Shown one piece after another: positions 63,097 to 64,000 of a DNA stretch of 64,000 nucleotides; within the stretch, counting starts at the first letter, position 1; each line of letters begins with the position of its first letter. The DNA comes from Fructobacillus apis (GTDB taxonomy: Bacteria > Bacillota > Bacilli > Lactobacillales > Lactobacillaceae), in NCBI RefSeq assembly GCF_023893635.1, contig NZ_JAMWYK010000003.1, forward strand, positions 79,493 to 143,492. Reading direction: 5' to 3'. A model generated the notes under the pieces. The model worked only from the letters and a program-made list of their open reading frames with translations, ran no database searches and had not been told where the DNA came from. The position numbers were made by a program, and so were the translations under genes.

Positions 63097-63795
63097 TTAT
63101 TCGGCTGCGGAAAAGATTTTGTTCAATGACTGAACGGCCCCTTCTTCGAAGAGTACGTCGCCGTGTTCTCCTAGGAAGGTCACCGTCTGCTTAGCAAAGC
63201 GACCGTATTCGATGAGCGTAGCATACAAAGCGTTGCGATCCGCCGCCGTCATGTCGAGGTAGCGTGAATCCAGGGTCAAGTAGTAGGCACCGTTGTAACG
63301 GTAGGCAGCTGAGTGACCGCTGAAGTCTTCCAACAGAGCGACCAAGGCGAGCAGATCGTCAAAGCTATCCAAGACGATGGTATCGATGCGGCCGTTAACC
63401 GGCTTGTCATGTTCAACTTCGACGCCATCGGAACCCTGCAAGGCAGTCTTTTGTTCCAGTGACAAGTCGTCCATTGCTGGAATACCATTATCCGGCTGGG
63501 GTTGTTCTTCGTCACGTTCGGAAAGGGAGGCGAGCAAATCACCCAATGCCCCTTCTTCATCTAATCGTGAGATGAATAATTCCAACCCGTTTTGATTTGG
63601 CAAAACCTGGAAGGAAACCTTGTCATTGTCTACAAAATCGTCGTCAGTGTCTAATTCTGACAGGATATTGTAGAAGAAAGATTCAATTTTATTCCGGTCT
63701 GAAAGAAGGTCACGGACAGACGTTCCGCGATCCTTAAGATCCTCATTTTCGACCATTACCCGGATGGTGTTATCGTTAATTCGTTCCATTTCCAT
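63097..63795 (-). CDS. mecA: Adaptor protein MecA
   Basis: A 232-residue adaptor for ClpC(P) protease. The N-terminus MEMERINDNTIRVMVENEDL and the C-terminal MecA domain (ALLEDFSGHSAAYRYNGAYY, LIEYGRF) are conserved. The acidic linker is rich in Glu, Gln and Asp. ATG 63795 with TGAGGTGA upstream is chosen over a GTG at 63804. It lies downstream of the rRNA operon terminator. Confidence 0.93.
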   Translation of the reverse strand: MEMERINDNTIRVMVENEDLKDRGTSVRDLLSDRNKIESFFYNILSELDTDDDFVDNDKVSFQVLPNQNGLELFISRLDEEGALGDLLASLSERDEEQPQPDNGIPAMDDLSLEQKTALQGSDGVEVEHDKPVNGRIDTIVLDSFDDLLALVALLEDFSGHSAAYRYNGAYYLTLDSRYLDMTAADRNALYATLIEYGRFAKQTVTFLGEHGDVLFEEGAVQSLNKIFSAAE

Positions 63796-63872
63796 ATGAA
63801 TCACCTCAATTTCACCGACAGGTTCTCAGACATTTAAAAACTTGTTATTGACTATATTTTAAACGTTAATAA

Positions 63873-63914
63873 TAAAAAAAACAACAGCGTACCATTGGTA
63901 CAACCGTTGTTTTA
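63873..63914 (-). terminator. Terminator of the rRNA operon
   Basis: AACAACGGTTGTACC / GGTACGCTGTTGTT stem with T8 on the minus strand, directly after the 5S gene. Confidence 0.9.
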
Positions 63915-63918
63915 AAGG

Positions 63919-64000
63919 CTTTAGCATCGCGTCGTCCTATCCTCGCAGCCAGCGTTCCGGCAACTACTTTTGGCGCTAAAGAGCTTAACTTCTGTGTTCG
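63919..64000 (-). rRNA. rrf: 5S ribosomal RNA (3' part, continues beyond the right edge)
   Basis: On the minus strand: CGAACACAGAAGTTAAGCTC near the edge, then AAAGTAGTTG and CTGCGAGGATAGGACG, all hallmarks of 5S rRNA in this family. The 5' third is outside the window. The exact 3' end is uncertain by a few bases. Confidence 0.92.

Noticed and set aside
1-64000. Prophage, insertion sequences, tRNA genes or toxin-antitoxin pairs
   Set aside because: I looked for transposase, integrase, tRNA cloverleaf and toxin-like small operons and found none I could support.

Overview
The window looks like a low-to-mid GC lactic acid bacterium of the Leuconostocaceae (Leuconostoc / Fructobacillus / Weissella group). 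I base this on a 338-residue Leuconostoc-type mannitol 2-dehydrogenase, a KxYKxGKxW-exported GH70 glucansucrase, a NadR-type NAD salvage enzyme, a 5S rRNA 3' part with the CTGCGAGGATAGGACG block, and classic Lactobacillales gene orders (priA-fmt-rsmB-stp-stkP, hprK-gpsA-galU-trxB, ymfF-ymfH-rodZ-pgsA-recA, mreBCD). I cannot separate the genera from sequence alone. Almost all genes are on the minus strand, and an rRNA operon enters at the right edge on the same strand.

Layout from left to right. 1-940: start of a secreted MucBP/Mub-like surface protein running off the edge. 1.1-6.5 kb: a large, AT-richer glucansucrase gene bracketed by two identical 37-bp terminators, which looks acquired. 6.5-16.7 kb: housekeeping and signalling genes (stkP, stp, rsmB, fmt, priA, nadR, two envelope proteins). 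17-31.9 kb: msrAB, engB, clpX, tig, gtrA, pepV, nnrD-exoA, a DnaQ-like nuclease, a GNAT protein, tsaE, queA, ruvB, rdgB, murI and a DUF2507 protein with a long disordered extension. 32-38.6 kb: RNA helicase, nrnA, dinB, rplS with its leader, phosphoglucomutase, DedA. 39-41.2 kb: a strongly expressed-looking plus-strand cluster, mannitol dehydrogenase, membrane protein, VOC protein. 41.2-50.8 kb: trxB, galU, gpsA, hprK, YvlD-like protein, then the complete pstSCAB1B2-phoU phosphate operon. 50.9-58.7 kb: recA, pgsA, rodZ, the two M16-like EF-P-associated proteins, and an amino-acid ABC transporter under a T-box. 58.7-64 kb: mreD, mreC, mreB, a 57-residue unknown, miaA, a frameshifted DUF3042 gene, a rhodanese-like protein, mecA, and the 5S rRNA end.

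How the genes fit together. Glucansucrase, surface protein, mreBCD, stkP/stp, rodZ and murI concern the envelope. Phosphoglucomutase and galU make UDP-glucose. Mannitol dehydrogenase, hprK, gpsA and trxB concern carbon and redox balance. RecA, RuvB, PriA, DinB, ExoA and a DnaQ-like exonuclease handle DNA repair.

The most unusual signals are mostly not genes: a 25-bp GC-rich motif recurring upstream of several genes; three genes whose -10 box sits exactly 7 nt before the ATG (probable leaderless mRNAs); an msrA Shine-Dalgarno sequence buried in a terminator-like hairpin; an 11-residue-repeat amphipathic tail on the glucansucrase; a helix-turn-helix-like segment in the Ser/Thr kinase; and two solute-binding proteins without a lipobox cysteine, together with no lgt at the hprK locus.
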